From Henriciella sp. (lineage in GTDB: Bacteria; Pseudomonadota; Alphaproteobacteria; Caulobacterales; Hyphomonadaceae), in contig NZ_JAPYRE010000004.1 in the NCBI RefSeq assembly GCF_029936995.1, positions 434,001 to 498,000 on the forward strand: 64,000 bases of DNA, written 5' to 3'. The notes beneath the pieces are model-generated. The model was not told where the DNA came from, did not search any database, and saw nothing but the letters and a program-made list of their open reading frames with translations. Positions 22,367 to 32,138 of the stretch are shown piece by piece (the stretch's first letter is position 1; every line of letters starts with the position of its first letter). A program made the position numbers and the translations under genes.

Positions 22367-23880
22367 CGCCCTCCCAGTTTGATGACCAGCTCATTGAAAG
22401 GGCGGTCCAGTTTCGCCACGATCCTGACGGCTGGAGCGACTTTGCATGGGACTGGGGGCACGGCCCGCTTGAGAAGCACGAAGGCCCGCGCGAATGGCAA
22501 CGCGACATTAACGGGATCATTCGCGATCATCTGAGTGATCCGGAGACACGTTTTGACCCGCTGATGATCGCGGTGGCCAGTGGGCACGGTATCGGCAAGT
22601 CGGCGGAGATGGGCATGCTCAGTAACTGGGCGATGTCGTGTTATCCAGGTTGCCGCATTGTCACGACCGCGAACACGGAAACACAGCTGAAGACCAAGAC
22701 CAGCCCGGAAATCGGGAAATGGTTCAAGGCGTCGATCACGGGCCACTGGTTTGATGTTCAGACGCTGGGCATCAAGAGCAAGGAAGACCCGGAAAACTGG
22801 CGGCAGGACCTGGTGTCATGGTCCGAGCATAACACGGAAGCCTTCGCGGGCCTGCACAATGAGGGCAAGATTGTCCTTCTGCTGTTCGATGAGGGCTCGA
22901 ACATTCATGACAAGGTGTGGGAGGTCGCGGAAGGCGCACTGACGGATGAGGGCACGGTCCTGATCTGGGTGGTCTTCGGCAATCCGACACGAAACAGCGG
23001 GCGGTTCAGGGAGTGCTTCAGGCGCTTCCGGCATCGCTGGATCACGCGCAAGATTGACAGCCGCACGGTGCCCGGCACGAACAAGAAATATCTTCAGCAG
23101 ATGGTCGATGATTACGGGGAGGATAGCGACATTGTGAAGGTCCGCGTGCGCGGCGAGTTTCCGTCGCAGTCGGCCATGCAGTTCATATCCACGGAGGATG
23201 CAGACGCCGCCCGCTCGCGTCATATTGAGCGCCACCAGTTTGATTTTGCGCCGGTCATACTGGGGGTCGATCCCGCATGGACGGGCGACGACACCTTCGA
23301 GGTGATGCTGCGGCAGGGCAATTACTCGAAATCGCTGATGACGCTTCAGCGCAACGACAACGATATCGAGGTGGCGCAGAAGATTGCCATGCTGGAGGAC
23401 GAGCACAAGGCTGACGCGGTATTCGTGGATGCGGGCTATGGCACGGGGATTGTCTCTGCCGGTCGCTCCATGGGGCGCAAGTGGCGGCTGGTCTGGTTTG
23501 GCAGCGCGCCGGCCGATATCGCTTACGCCAACAAGCGGGCTGAAATCTGGGGCCGCATGAAGATGTGGCTCAAGGAGGGCGGCTGCATCGATCCGAACGA
23601 TGCCACGCTTTACGAAGACATTATCGGTCCGGAAACGGTCGTGCCGAAGTCGCGCAACTTCGATGGCCGCATCATGCTCGAAAGCAAGCAGGATATGAAA
23701 ACGCGCGGGCTCGCCTCTCCGAACAGGGGCGATGCGCTCGCACTGACATTCGCTGAGCTGATCACGGCCAAGGCGAAGCTGAACCCGCTGCGCCAGCCGC
23801 ACAGCAATCACAGGGACTATGATCCATATGCCCGACTCTCACGCGCCAATGCCCGCACCGGCCATGACCCGTACAGCTGA
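22363..23880 (+). CDS. Terminase large subunit
   Basis: A 505-residue packaging motor. The ATPase domain has Walker A GHGIGKS (74-80) and Walker B LLLFDEGSN (Asp176, Glu177). The C-terminal RNase H-fold nuclease shows ILGVDPAWTGDD (about 300-310), AVFVDAGYGTG (about 353-363) and NRGDALALTFAEL near the end. It cuts concatemers and pumps DNA through the portal. Translation starts at GTG 22363, overlapping the small subunit's TGA; no in-frame ATG lies near. Confidence 0.93.
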   Translation: MTPSQFDDQLIERAVQFRHDPDGWSDFAWDWGHGPLEKHEGPREWQRDINGIIRDHLSDPETRFDPLMIAVASGHGIGKSAEMGMLSNWAMSCYPGCRIVTTANTETQLKTKTSPEIGKWFKASITGHWFDVQTLGIKSKEDPENWRQDLVSWSEHNTEAFAGLHNEGKIVLLLFDEGSNIHDKVWEVAEGALTDEGTVLIWVVFGNPTRNSGRFRECFRRFRHRWITRKIDSRTVPGTNKKYLQQMVDDYGEDSDIVKVRVRGEFPSQSAMQFISTEDADAARSRHIERHQFDFAPVILGVDPAWTGDDTFEVMLRQGNYSKSLMTLQRNDNDIEVAQKIAMLEDEHKADAVFVDAGYGTGIVSAGRSMGRKWRLVWFGSAPADIAYANKRAEIWGRMKMWLKEGGCIDPNDATLYEDIIGPETVVPKSRNFDGRIMLESKQDMKTRGLASPNRGDALALTFAELITAKAKLNPLRQPHSNHRDYDPYARLSRANARTGHDPYS

Positions 23881-24331
23881 GCCTGTCCGCTTCGAGGAAA
23901 TCGGCGCGTCCGACTTTCTCGACATGGCCATGCCGCTTCTGGCTGAACATCGCGAGGAACTGGCAACAGACAAGGCACTGATGGTGCTCAAGCCTGACCG
24001 TGAGCGTTACGAGGCGCTGGACGATCTTGGCATGCTGCTGGTGATTGGCGCATTCCGTGGCGAGGAACTGGTCGGCTACAGCGCCAACATTATCAGCCCG
24101 AACCTGCACTATAGCGACCTGACCATGTGCCAGAACGATGTGCTTTTCGTGCGCAAGGCCGATCGCAAGGGGCCGCTTGGCCTGAAACTGATCCGCGAGA
24201 CTGAGAAGCGGGGCAAGGCGCGCGGGGCGCAAATCATGCTGTGGCACGCAAAGCCCGGCACCTCGCTCGACAAGCTGATGCCGCGCATGGGCGCGAGCGT
24301 CCAGGATGTGATCTGGAAGCGGAACCTCTGA
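23819..24331 (+). CDS. GNAT-family acetyltransferase-like phage protein
   Basis: A 170-residue protein with a GNAT fold pattern: EELVGYSANIISPNLHY, then NDVLFVRKADRKGPLGLKLI, where RKGPLGLKLI fills the acetyl-CoA binding motif A position, and GKARGAQIMLWHAKPG. GNAT-like genes recur beside the portal gene in podoviruses; their substrate is unknown. The start is uncertain: ATG at 23819 follows AGGGAC, but 23828 and 23864 are possible, and all lie within the terminase gene end. Confidence 0.75.
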   Translation: MIHMPDSHAPMPAPAMTRTAEPVRFEEIGASDFLDMAMPLLAEHREELATDKALMVLKPDRERYEALDDLGMLLVIGAFRGEELVGYSANIISPNLHYSDLTMCQNDVLFVRKADRKGPLGLKLIRETEKRGKARGAQIMLWHAKPGTSLDKLMPRMGASVQDVIWKRNL

Positions 24332-24332
24332 C

Positions 24333-24638
24333 ATGGCTATTTCTGCAACAATTGGCGCCGCCGCGCTCGGGGCGGGCGCTACGGTGTATGCCTCGAACAA
24401 ACAGGCCAAGGCACAAAAGCGCGCACAAAAGCAGGCGGCACGGAATGCCGAGGACGCACGGCGTCAGGCTGACCGCGAGTTCAATGCCGCCAACCAGAAA
24501 AGCCCGAACGTGGCCGCGCTTATGAAGCGCAACCGGGCTGATGCGACATCCGGCACGTCCGGCACATTCCTGACCGGCACCAATGGCGCGCCCGCAAGCG
24601 GCGGCATGCTTGGGCGGACAACCCTTCTGGGGGGCTAA
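24333..24638 (+). CDS. Small virion-region protein with hydrophobic N-terminus
   Basis: A 101-residue protein. Residues 2-20 (AISATIGAAALGAGATVYA) form a hydrophobic stretch, followed by a basic coiled segment (KQAKAQKRAQKQAARNAEDA) and a glycine/threonine-rich tail. Similar proteins are encoded before the portal in many podoviruses, but the role is unknown. Confidence 0.65.
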   Translation: MAISATIGAAALGAGATVYASNKQAKAQKRAQKQAARNAEDARRQADREFNAANQKSPNVAALMKRNRADATSGTSGTFLTGTNGAPASGGMLGRTTLLGG

Positions 24639-26341
24639 TGGCATACGATTCACACCCACTGGGCGGCGCGGGCAAGGCTCGCAAGCTGTACCAGCAGCTG
24701 GATACAGAGCGCAGCCCGTGGCTGACGCACTGGGTCGAGCTGGCCGATCACATGGACCCGATGCTTGTGCGCCGGGACAAGTCCGACCGCAACCAGGGTG
24801 AGCGGTCACGCGGCAAGATCATCGACAATACCGGCACGCTGGCGCTCAACACGCTTCAAGCAGGCATGATGTCCGGCATGACCAGTCCGGCCCGGCCCTG
24901 GGTGCGCCTGATGCTGCCGGATCCGGAGCTGATGGAGTACGAGCCGGTGAAGGAATGGCTCTCGGGAGAGACCAAGCGACTGCTCTCGATCTTCCACCGA
25001 TCAAACACCTATCTCATGCTGCACCAGATCTATGGCCAGCTAGGGCTTGGCGGCACGGGCTGCTCGATCACTATGGACAGCTTCGAGCGTGTTGTTGATC
25101 ACTACACGGCACCGCTTGGCGAGTTCTGTCTTGCGGGTGACTTCAATGGCCGCGTGACGACCGTGGCCCGGAAGTTTGAGAAAACGGTTGAGCAGCTGGT
25201 TGCAGAGTTTGGCCGCGAGAATTGCAGCCAGACCGTGCGCAGCCTGTATGATGCCGGAAATTACTATGCGGGCATTCCGGTCATTCATGTGATCCAGCCG
25301 CGCCGCGAGCGTGATGCCAGCAAGCGAGATGGCAGGAACAAGCCGTTTTCCTCCTGCTACATCGAGGCGGGCGAGACCGGTGAGAACTATCTGCGTGAAG
25401 GCGGGTATGACGATTTCCCGGCGCTTTGCCCCCGGTGGGCGCGGCGCTCGGGCGACATCTACGGCACCAGCCCGGCGATGACTGTTCTGGGCGACTGCAA
25501 GCAGCTTCAGCACGAGCAGCTGTTCAAGGGCCGTGCCATCGAATACCAGGTAAACCCGCCGCTTCAGGCACCGACGAGCTTTGAGCAATCCCCCCGCGAC
25601 ATGCTGCCGGGCGGCATGAACTTCGGGGACATGAATACACCGAACAGCCGCATCCAGTCGATCTGGGATGTGCCCTTGCGGCTCTCTGACCTGCGCGAAG
25701 ATATCTATGATGTGCGTGGCCGGATCAACGCCGGCATGTTCGCGGATGTCTTCCGCATGTTCGACAATTACGGCGCGGACACGAACATGACCGCGACCGA
25801 GGTGGCGGAGCGCCACGAGGAAAAGATGCTGATGCTCGGCCCCGTGCTTGAGCGCCTGCATGGTGAGCTGTTGCGTCCGCTGGTCGAGAATACCTTTGCC
25901 CGCATGGTGGAGACCGGGCTAACGGCACCGCCACCGCCCGAGCTGGAGGGCCGGGAGCTTCAGGTGGAGTTCGTCTCGGTGCTGGCGCAGGCGCAGCGCG
26001 CGGTTGGAACCAATGGCATTGACCGCTTTATCGGGTCGCTTGGCGTCGTCGCACAGATGAAGCCTGACGTGCTCGATAAGTTCGACGCGGATCAATGGGC
26101 GGAGATGTATTCGGATTCACTTGGCGTCGATCCCAAGATGATTATCGGCAATGAGCGTGTCGGCTTTATCCGGCAGGCCCGGGCCGAACGCGAGCAGCAG
26201 GAGCAGCAGATGGCTGCGGCGGCACAGCAGGCCGAGACCGCATCGAAGCTGGGCAGTATCGACACGTCCGGGCAGAACGGCGCGACGGACGTGCTGAACA
26301 TGTTCCAGGGCTATAACAGCCCCAGCGCGGTGGACGTCTAG
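24638..26341 (+). CDS. Portal (head-to-tail connector) protein, podovirus type
   Basis: A 567-residue protein of the podovirus head-tail connecting family. Features include LYQQLDTERSPWLTHWVELADHM, IDNTGTLALNTLQAGMMSGM and SPARPWVRLMLPD near the start and a glutamine-rich tail (EREQQEQQMAAAAQQ). Twelve copies would form the vertex ring through which DNA is packaged and ejected. It overlaps the preceding gene by one base and directly follows the terminase region, as usual. Confidence 0.93.
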   Translation: MAYDSHPLGGAGKARKLYQQLDTERSPWLTHWVELADHMDPMLVRRDKSDRNQGERSRGKIIDNTGTLALNTLQAGMMSGMTSPARPWVRLMLPDPELMEYEPVKEWLSGETKRLLSIFHRSNTYLMLHQIYGQLGLGGTGCSITMDSFERVVDHYTAPLGEFCLAGDFNGRVTTVARKFEKTVEQLVAEFGRENCSQTVRSLYDAGNYYAGIPVIHVIQPRRERDASKRDGRNKPFSSCYIEAGETGENYLREGGYDDFPALCPRWARRSGDIYGTSPAMTVLGDCKQLQHEQLFKGRAIEYQVNPPLQAPTSFEQSPRDMLPGGMNFGDMNTPNSRIQSIWDVPLRLSDLREDIYDVRGRINAGMFADVFRMFDNYGADTNMTATEVAERHEEKMLMLGPVLERLHGELLRPLVENTFARMVETGLTAPPPPELEGRELQVEFVSVLAQAQRAVGTNGIDRFIGSLGVVAQMKPDVLDKFDADQWAEMYSDSLGVDPKMIIGNERVGFIRQARAEREQQEQQMAAAAQQAETASKLGSIDTSGQNGATDVLNMFQGYNSPSAVDV

Positions 26342-26650
26342 ATGGATTGGGAAACGGTTCAGCAGCGCGAAAAGCGCCGCGAGGAAATCAGCGAAAAAAA
26401 GAGGCAGCGGGCGATAGAGGTTGATGAGTCCCTGAAGGCCATCCTCCAGACGCCTGATGGTCGGCGCGTGATGAGTGAAATTCTCGGAAAGTGCGGCCTT
26501 ACGCGAAGCAATTTCACCGGCAATTCCGAAACATTCAAGCTCGAAGGGCGGCGCGAGGTCGCGCTGGTCCTGGCTGACTGGATGGGAAGGGTCGATCCGA
26601 ACGCCGCAAGGCAGATCATAGGAGAGCTTTATGTCCGACACGACGACTGA
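26342..26650 (+). CDS. Hypothetical structural-region protein
   Basis: A 102-residue protein of unknown function found between portal and scaffold. The segment LEGRREVALVLADWMGRVDPNAARQI resembles small proteins in the same place in other podoviruses (Bbp-type). The ATG follows directly on the portal stop codon. Confidence 0.65.
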   Translation: MDWETVQQREKRREEISEKKRQRAIEVDESLKAILQTPDGRRVMSEILGKCGLTRSNFTGNSETFKLEGRREVALVLADWMGRVDPNAARQIIGELYVRHDD

Positions 26651-27302
26651 GGACACGACCGAAACAACCGAAACGCTGATGACGAGTGCCGCAGACAACA
26701 CCGAAAGCACCGTGTCATCGAAGGAAGACGACGCCAAGGCCGACGAGCCGGACGCGAAGGCTTCCGAACCGCCGAAAGCTGACGAGGACCCCGAAGCTGC
26801 GAAAGCAGATGACGGCGAGAAGAAAGCTGACGCGGATACGCCGGACCCGGCCACGTTCGAGTTCACGACCCCTGATGATGTGCAGATGGCAGACGAGACG
26901 CTGGAAGGCGTCAAATCGCTAGCGGCAGAGCTGGGGCTGGACAATGAGCAGGCGCAGAAGATTGTCGATCTCGGCAGTCAGCTGAGCCAGCGCTGGGCTT
27001 CAGAGATCCAGAGTCAGCACGAAGCGCAAGTCTCCGAATGGGGCGAGCAGGCCAAGGCTGACAAGGAAATCGGCGGCGACAAGTTCGAGCAGTCACTGGC
27101 TGATGCCAAGGCCGCTTATGACAAGTTCGCCACGCCAGAGCTGACAGGCTTTCTGAATGAAAGCGGCCTCGGCAACCACCCTGAAGTCATCCGGCTTTTC
27201 GCGCGCCTCAACAAGCAGGTGGGCGATGACACGCTGGTCGCAGGCCAGCCCGCTCCGTCCGGGCCGAAGACCCAGGCCGAGCGACTTTACGGCACCAACT
27301 AA
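26631..27302 (+). CDS. Capsid scaffolding protein
   Basis: A 223-residue protein with a highly acidic, low-complexity N-terminal half (many Glu, Asp, Ala, Lys) and a helical C-terminal half (ELGLDNEQAQKIVDLGSQL, GNHPEVIRLFARLNKQVG), typical of podovirus scaffolds. It would guide coat assembly and leave before DNA entry. It lies directly before the coat gene and overlaps the upstream gene by 20 bases. Confidence 0.82.
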   Translation: MSDTTTEDTTETTETLMTSAADNTESTVSSKEDDAKADEPDAKASEPPKADEDPEAAKADDGEKKADADTPDPATFEFTTPDDVQMADETLEGVKSLAAELGLDNEQAQKIVDLGSQLSQRWASEIQSQHEAQVSEWGEQAKADKEIGGDKFEQSLADAKAAYDKFATPELTGFLNESGLGNHPEVIRLFARLNKQVGDDTLVAGQPAPSGPKTQAERLYGTN

Positions 27303-27325
27303 CTTAGCATGAAAGGAGTGGTGGT

Positions 27326-28327
27326 ATGGCCACGCTCGAAACTTCACACCCAACGCTTCGGGACCTGACGAGCCGTCTTGATCCTGACGGCAAGATCGAC
27401 GCGGTTGCGGAAATCCTGTCGGAAACCAATGAAATGCTCGAAGACATGGTCTGGAAAGAGGGTAACCTCGAAACAGGCCACAAGGGCACGATCCGTACAG
27501 GGCTTCCTGAGCCGACATGGCGCAAGATTTATGGCGGCGTCCAGCCGACCAAATCGACCACGGCACAGATCACCGACACGTGCGGTATGCTGGAAGCCTA
27601 TGCCGAGGTGGACAAGGCGCTTGCCGACCTGAACGGCAATACGTCTGCTTTCCGCCTGTCTGAAGACCGCGCCCACGTCGAAGGCATGTCGCAGGCAATG
27701 GCCTCGACCGTCCTTTATGGCGATGAATCGGTCAACCCGGAGCGGTTCACCGGCTTTGCCTCGCGCTTCTCTGACAAGACTGCGCAGAATGGTGACAACA
27801 TTGTCCTCTCGTCTGGCTCCTCGCCTGACAATGCTGACAATGCGTCCATCTACCTGGTGGTCTGGGGCGACAATGTTCATGGCATTTATCCGAAAGGCTC
27901 CAAGGCGGGCCTTCAGATGAGTGACAAGGGCGAAGTCACCATTGAGAACATCGATGGCAATGGCGGGCGCATGGAAGCCTACCGTTCGCACTATCGTTGG
28001 GACGGTGGCCTTCACGTCAAGGACTGGCGCTATGTCGTTCGCATCCAGTACAATGATGAAGATCTGACCAAGGACGTGTCTGCCGGTCCTGATCTCATCG
28101 ACCTGATGACGATTGCCTGCGACATCCCGCCAAACCTTGCGGGCCGTCCGGCCTTCTACATGAACCGCCGCGCCAAGTCCTTCCTGCGTCGCCAGATGGT
28201 GAACAAGGTGAAGAACTCCACCCTCGCCATGGACGAGGTTGCAGGCAAGCGGGTCATGACGTTCGACGGCGTTCCCTGCCGCCGCACGGATGCGCTGCTT
28301 CGTACCGAAACCGGCGTGACCGTTTAA
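27326..28327 (+). CDS. Major capsid protein
   Basis: A 333-residue coat protein of the HK97-fold group used by podoviruses of the Bbp17/GP7-like family. Recognised segments are LSETNEMLEDMVWKEGNLETG, the GLPEPTWRKIYGGV loop and AFYMNRRAKSFLRRQMVNK. A strong AAGGAG site precedes the ATG, fitting high expression. It stands in the usual order scaffold, coat, cement. Confidence 0.92.
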   Translation: MATLETSHPTLRDLTSRLDPDGKIDAVAEILSETNEMLEDMVWKEGNLETGHKGTIRTGLPEPTWRKIYGGVQPTKSTTAQITDTCGMLEAYAEVDKALADLNGNTSAFRLSEDRAHVEGMSQAMASTVLYGDESVNPERFTGFASRFSDKTAQNGDNIVLSSGSSPDNADNASIYLVVWGDNVHGIYPKGSKAGLQMSDKGEVTIENIDGNGGRMEAYRSHYRWDGGLHVKDWRYVVRIQYNDEDLTKDVSAGPDLIDLMTIACDIPPNLAGRPAFYMNRRAKSFLRRQMVNKVKNSTLAMDEVAGKRVMTFDGVPCRRTDALLRTETGVTV

Positions 28328-28353
28328 TCCGAAAACTCGAAAGGACCAATCCC

Positions 28354-28809
28354 ATGATTATGGATGAACGCACCGAGTTCTGCGACGGCACCGCTCTCAA
28401 TACAGGTGGCGCAGGCTCTTATCTCGTTGGCGATGTATACGACACCGGAGGCGATGGCTGGAACATCGCGGACGGTCTCTATCTCGTCATTCTCGTGGAC
28501 ACGACCGCCACATCCGGCGGTTCGGCCACGGGGCAGTTCCATCTCGTCTCTGATGCCCAGGCTGCAATCGCGGCTGATGGCTCGGCCACGTATCACTTCT
28601 CGACGGATGCAATTGCGGTTGCAGACCTGTCGGCAGGTGTGCGTGTCTGCGCTGTCCGTCTCCCGGCGGGTGAGTATGAGCGCTATGTCGGCATACTCCA
28701 GACAACCGGTACGGCAGCCTTCACGGCAGGGGCGATTGACGCATTCCTGACGCCTGACATCAGCCAGTGGAAGGCGTTTGCTGACGCGCCTGCTGCGGCA
28801 ATCGTCTAG
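28354..28809 (+). CDS. Bbp16-like capsid cement protein
   Basis: A 151-residue, beta-rich protein. It follows the pattern of the Bbp16 capsid cement family of the Bordetella phage BPP-1: a short N-terminal MIMDERTEFCDGTAL, a YLVILVDTTATSGG strand pair and ERYVGILQTTGTAAFTAGAI near the C-terminus. It would staple the coat lattice from outside. GAAAGGA precedes the ATG. Confidence 0.75.
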   Translation: MIMDERTEFCDGTALNTGGAGSYLVGDVYDTGGDGWNIADGLYLVILVDTTATSGGSATGQFHLVSDAQAAIAADGSATYHFSTDAIAVADLSAGVRVCAVRLPAGEYERYVGILQTTGTAAFTAGAIDAFLTPDISQWKAFADAPAAAIV

Positions 28810-28821
28810 GAGGTCTGACAC

Positions 28822-29031
28822 ATGGCTGACGAGAAGAGAGAGCTTCGCGTTGCCACCAAAGCCGGGCACTACAATGTGTCCGGTGGCGGGTGGCGTATCG
28901 TGGAAAAGGGCGAGCAGGTCTATGTTCCCGTGTCCTTCAAGGCCAGTTGGCTGGAGAAGGTCGAGGACGACAAGTCCAAGCCTGCCGCGAAAGCTCAGCC
29001 CAAGACCGAAGAAAAGGCGAAGGCCGAATAA
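28822..29031 (+). CDS. Small hypothetical structural-region protein
   Basis: A 69-residue protein with a compact N-terminal part (HYNVSGGGWRIVEKGEQVYV) and a lysine/alanine/proline tail. GGAGG precedes the ATG. It may be a minor head component by position; function unknown. Confidence 0.6.
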   Translation: MADEKRELRVATKAGHYNVSGGGWRIVEKGEQVYVPVSFKASWLEKVEDDKSKPAAKAQPKTEEKAKAE

Positions 29032-29700
29032 ATGGCTTCCGCCCTTGATATCTGCAATGCGGCGCTCGCTCATATCGGGCAGCGTCGCATTGTGGCGTCC
29101 ATTGATCCGCCAGAGCAGAGCGTGGAAGCAGAATACTGCGCGCTGTTCTGGCCCTTGGTGCGCGACGAGACGCTGGCAAGCCATACCTGGAGCTTTGCCA
29201 CAGCGCGTGTGACGCTGGCAGACCTGAGCGCCAGTGCGCCGCCCCCGTCTGCATTCACCTACACTTACGCGCTCCCGGCGGAGTGCCTGAAATTCATCGC
29301 CGTGCGCGAGAGCATGGCCGAAGACGATACCGTCAACAAGAATTGCCGCCTCGGCATGGCCGATGATGGCCGGGCGGTCATCTATACCAATGTCGAGACA
29401 GCCGTTGGCGTATACGTCTCCAGTGCGGCCAGAGTGGCAAACTACCCGCCGCTGATGGTGTGGGCGCAGGAGTTCATGCTTGCCTCGCGGCTGGCCACAC
29501 CGATCGTCAAGGGCACTGAAGGCATGCGGCTGAGCGACAGCCTGCTGCAGAAGGGCGTGGCCTATCTTGAGCAGGCGCGCATGGCCGACGCGAACCAGAG
29601 CCGACAGCGCGGCGTGACCGATCCGACCGATTACAAGGCATCGTGGCTGAATGTGCGTGGTGTCGAAGAGCCGGACCTGCCCCGGATTATCCGAGAATGA
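29032..29700 (+). CDS. Tail tubular protein A-like
   Basis: A 222-residue protein of the podovirus gp11/tail tubular A group, which forms the adaptor ring under the portal. The start (SALDICNAALAHIGQRRI) and SHTWSFATARVTLA with YALPAECLKFIAV match the family pattern. It is followed at once by the tube B-type gene, with ATGA overlap. Confidence 0.85.
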   Translation: MASALDICNAALAHIGQRRIVASIDPPEQSVEAEYCALFWPLVRDETLASHTWSFATARVTLADLSASAPPPSAFTYTYALPAECLKFIAVRESMAEDDTVNKNCRLGMADDGRAVIYTNVETAVGVYVSSAARVANYPPLMVWAQEFMLASRLATPIVKGTEGMRLSDSLLQKGVAYLEQARMADANQSRQRGVTDPTDYKASWLNVRGVEEPDLPRIIRE

Positions 29701-32135
29701 AGAAATATACGCGCTCGTTCAATGGCGGCATTGTCAGCCCTGACATGTGGGGGCGTATTGACGACCTGAAGAACAATACCGGTCTGGCTGTCTGTCAGAA
29801 TTTCATCGTGCTGCCACAGGGTCCTGTCCATACGCGGGCTGGCTTGCGCTTCGTGCGCGAGACCAAGAATAGCGCCAAGCGCTCCCGCGTCATTCCGTTT
29901 CGCTTTTCATCGAGCCAGACAGTCATGTGCGAGTTTGGCGAGGCCTATATCCGGTTTCATTCCTTCGCTGCAACACTCCTGACGCCGACCAGCGGCGTAA
30001 ATGCGTGGGATAGCGGGACAAGCTATATACATGGCGGCATCGTCACCGACGAGGGAGAGACATGGTACGCCACCGAGGACGTGCCCGCAGACAGGAAGCC
30101 GGAAGATAACGAATATGGCGCGGCCCCCGTGGTCACCGCGACATGGGAGTTGACAAGTTCTGGAAACGCCAGCGTCCCGGCAGGATATGAGTTTGTCGGC
30201 ACAGAGTTGCCGGAAGAAGTCGATGTCGGGGATAAGGTTGCCATATCCCGGACAACATATGAGATCGTTTCAGAATCATGGACTGGAGGAAGCAGCGAGG
30301 CGACGTTAGGCGAGATCAGGGTTGAGGAAACCACCGTCTATGATGCCTATGACGGCGTTTCCAGTTCAGCCACTGCCGGATACTGGTTCAAGATGGGGGA
30401 GGTTTACGAAATCCCCTCCCCTTATGCCGAGGTTGATATACCTGACATCGGCTATGCGCAGGCGGGCGATGTTCTGACGCTGACGCACCCAAAGTATCCA
30501 GTGATGGAGTTGCGCCGGTTCGGTCCGACATTCTGGCGGCTCGTTGAATCCGAGTTCGGCTCCGAAGAGGTGGCCCCCACGATTTCCAGTGTCGCAGCAG
30601 ATACCGCAACCGACCCGTCAGACACGATCACCTATAAGTACGTCGCCACGAACGTCAGTGAGGACCAGCTTCAGGAAAGTGTAGCCAGCGGCGTCAAGAC
30701 GGCCAGCAATCAGCTTTTTGATACGGGCGCGACGAACACGATCACATTCAGCGCGGCGGGCCGGCGAAACGTCTATAAGTACTCTGGTGGCCTCTACGGC
30801 TATATCGGCCAGACGACCGAAACGACGCTTGTGGATGACAATATTGCCGCTGATGTGAGCCGGACGCCGCCGGAAAACATTGACCCGTTCAACACCGACT
30901 ATCCCCGCACAGTGGCCTATTTTGAACAGCGCAAGGTCTTTGCCGGGACGCTGGCGAAGCCGCAAAACTTCTGGATGACCAAGACCGGGACAGAGAGCAA
31001 CCTTGATCGCTCTATACCGGTGCGCGCGGATGATGGCATTTCAATCAAACTGGCTGATCTTGAAAGCTCAACGATCCGTCACGCCGTTCCGGTGGGTGAC
31101 CTGATCCTGTTCACGGATTCGGCTGAATGGAAAGTCTCATCCAGTGATGGCGGGCCGATCACGCCGTCCACTGTGAGCGTGCGCCCGCAATCGCGTATCG
31201 GGGCCAACCGCGTCCAGCCGGTCGTCGCGGCGGAGAGCATCATCTACAGTGCCGCGCGGGGCGGGCACATCCGGGCGCTTGGGTATGACTTCGAGGTTTC
31301 GGGATATGTCTCGGTGGACCTGTCCCTTCGCGCCACGCACCTGTTCGATTACAAGACTATCGAGGACATGGCCTATGCGAAGGGGCCTGTCCCGATTGTC
31401 TGGGCGGTATCGAGCGATGGCCAGCTGCTTGGCCTGACATATGTACCGGAGCAGCAGGTCTATGCCTGGCATCGACACAGGACCGCTGGCGGGACATTTG
31501 AAAGCTGTGCGATCATCGAGGAAGGCAACGACTCCATTCTTTATGCGATTGTCCGGCGTGAAATTGACGGGGAGGTCGTGCGCTATGTCGAGGCGATGGC
31601 AAGCCTGTATTACTCCAAGGTCAGCGAGTATGTCGGTCTGGACAGCTCCATAAGTTATTCCGGAGCGGCAGAAGACACGTTCACCAATCTTGACCACCTT
31701 GAGGGCGAGGAAGTCTACGCGCTTGCTGACGGGGCCGTGATGGGGCCTTACACGGTTGCCAGCGGGTCCGTGACAATTGACCAGCCGGCGGAAACTGTGC
31801 GGGTTGGCAAGCGGATCACCGCAGAAATGACCACGCTGCCACTGGTGGCTGAACTGGAAGCCTACCTGAACGGCACAATTGTCACGATCCGCGACGTGAC
31901 GCTGCGGCTCTATCGGTCCGGTCGCGTTTTTGTCGGGCTCGACAGCGACTCCATCACCGAGACCAAGAACCGCACGGTTGAGACATATGGAGAGCCGCCT
32001 TCACTGGTCAGCAAGGAAGAAGAAGTGCTGATCCAGCCGAACTGGGACGCGGATGGCCAGGTCTATATCCGCGCGCAAGACCCGCTGCCGGTCATGATTA
32101 CCGCGCACACCGTTCAATTCTCGACAGGGGGCTGA
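29697..32135 (+). CDS. Tail tubular protein B-like (nozzle)
   Basis: An 812-residue protein. The N-terminus (MKKYTRSFNGGIVSPDMWGR, LPQGPVHTRAGLRFV) is characteristic of the nozzle proteins of short-tailed phages, which form the tail tip channel and bind fibres. The middle has beta-rich insertions with glutamate/valine/threonine-rich sequence. The start is placed at 29697, where ATG overlaps the previous TGA; the frame is open further upstream but that part overlaps the adaptor gene. Confidence 0.87.
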   Translation: MKKYTRSFNGGIVSPDMWGRIDDLKNNTGLAVCQNFIVLPQGPVHTRAGLRFVRETKNSAKRSRVIPFRFSSSQTVMCEFGEAYIRFHSFAATLLTPTSGVNAWDSGTSYIHGGIVTDEGETWYATEDVPADRKPEDNEYGAAPVVTATWELTSSGNASVPAGYEFVGTELPEEVDVGDKVAISRTTYEIVSESWTGGSSEATLGEIRVEETTVYDAYDGVSSSATAGYWFKMGEVYEIPSPYAEVDIPDIGYAQAGDVLTLTHPKYPVMELRRFGPTFWRLVESEFGSEEVAPTISSVAADTATDPSDTITYKYVATNVSEDQLQESVASGVKTASNQLFDTGATNTITFSAAGRRNVYKYSGGLYGYIGQTTETTLVDDNIAADVSRTPPENIDPFNTDYPRTVAYFEQRKVFAGTLAKPQNFWMTKTGTESNLDRSIPVRADDGISIKLADLESSTIRHAVPVGDLILFTDSAEWKVSSSDGGPITPSTVSVRPQSRIGANRVQPVVAAESIIYSAARGGHIRALGYDFEVSGYVSVDLSLRATHLFDYKTIEDMAYAKGPVPIVWAVSSDGQLLGLTYVPEQQVYAWHRHRTAGGTFESCAIIEEGNDSILYAIVRREIDGEVVRYVEAMASLYYSKVSEYVGLDSSISYSGAAEDTFTNLDHLEGEEVYALADGAVMGPYTVASGSVTIDQPAETVRVGKRITAEMTTLPLVAELEAYLNGTIVTIRDVTLRLYRSGRVFVGLDSDSITETKNRTVETYGEPPSLVSKEEEVLIQPNWDADGQVYIRAQDPLPVMITAHTVQFSTGG

Positions 32136-32138
32136 CAC